Shown piece by piece: positions 40,084 to 40,161 of a stretch of 40,161 nucleotides of DNA. The first letter of the stretch is position 1, and each line of letters starts with the position of its first letter. Made by a program: the position numbers and the translations under genes. Origin of the DNA: an uncultured Eubacteriales bacterium (GTDB lineage Bacteria; Bacillota_I; Bacilli_A; RF39; UBA660); contig ONXO01000035.1 of assembly GCA_900321795.1 (NCBI GenBank), positions 1 to 40,161 of the forward strand, given 5' to 3'. The notes under the pieces were generated by a model. The model made no database searches, was not told the DNA's origin, and worked only from the letters and a program-made list of their open reading frames with translations.

Positions 40084-40161
40084 TTACTTTAATACTTCCC
40101 AGTAACCAGTTTTATCTGATCCTACTCTTTCAATAATATTATTATCACTTAAAACCTTAAA
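40084..40161 (-). CDS. C-terminal end of a winged-helix-tailed protein (partial)
   Basis: The last 25 residues only: KVLSDNNIIERVGSDKTGYW then EVLK and TAA. This winged-helix ending is usual for AlbA_2/RecG-like ATP-binding transcriptional proteins and some Fic proteins; the body lies beyond the window, so the protein cannot be named. Confidence 0.5.
   Translation of the reverse strand, partial: FKVLSDNNIIERVGSDKTGYWEVLK

Overview
The window looks like part of the chromosome of a very A+T-rich, low-GC Gram-positive bacterium (Bacillota, class Bacilli or a close uncultured gut lineage; genus not determinable from this sequence). Evidence: gpsB followed directly by a type-B RNase P RNA gene, a T-box leader on valS, consensus TTGACA/TATAAT promoters, AGGAGG ribosome sites, a Fur-family box, and UGA used as a true stop in several ATGA overlaps. 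Every gene I can support is on the minus strand, so the upstream end of each operon is at its higher coordinate.

Layout, in coordinate order. 1-9.4 kb: ordinary chromosome: rnpB (partial), gpsB, a short ORF, fmt with a coupled membrane-anchored protein, a DUF2975-like membrane protein, exodeoxyribonuclease III, a membrane metallophosphoesterase, an FNT-type channel, and an XRE-VanZ fusion with its own palindrome-marked promoter. 9.4-15.2 kb: an accessory island. Four diverged copies (A-D) of a repeat separate three compact gene cassettes. Each repeat carries the last 15 codons of a SEC-C-type reading frame, a hairpin terminator, and short CGTATGTA motifs, often in pairs one helical turn apart. 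Cargo: (I) a PH-like/SHOCT protein and a HEPN-like protein; (II) a surface protein with an 18-bp repeat tract; (III) a Ser/Thr protein kinase with a winged-helix tail plus a Big_14-like secreted protein interrupted by an in-frame TAG. The cargo genes have their own extended -10 promoters and the repeat supplies the terminator. A 5'-truncated serine protease lies at the left border. I see no integrase, transposase or tRNA here, so the mechanism is inference.

15.2-24.7 kb: an SDR oxidoreductase, a decayed gene, a metal-export operon (Fur-family regulator with a perfect 7-1-7 box, two His/Cys-loop permeases, a TIGR03943-like partner), an NTF2-like protein, a YibE/F pair, a Cthe_2159-like surface protein with no recognisable start codon, two CotF-like proteins and a dead ImmA/IrrE peptidase. 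24.7-33.4 kb: a second metallophosphoesterase, an XRE/DUF4097 pair, a PHP-MFS-GtrA operon, and an operon of sugar-transfer ATP-grasp, PAP2 phosphatase, DUF368/PopT-type polyprenyl-phosphate transporter and one unknown, which reads as envelope lipid-carrier recycling. 33.5-39.6 kb: trpS (unusual start), valS under a valine T-box, an M32 carboxypeptidase and a TRIC/UPF0126 membrane protein. 39.6-40.2 kb: gene remnants and the C-terminal end of a winged-helix protein running off the window.
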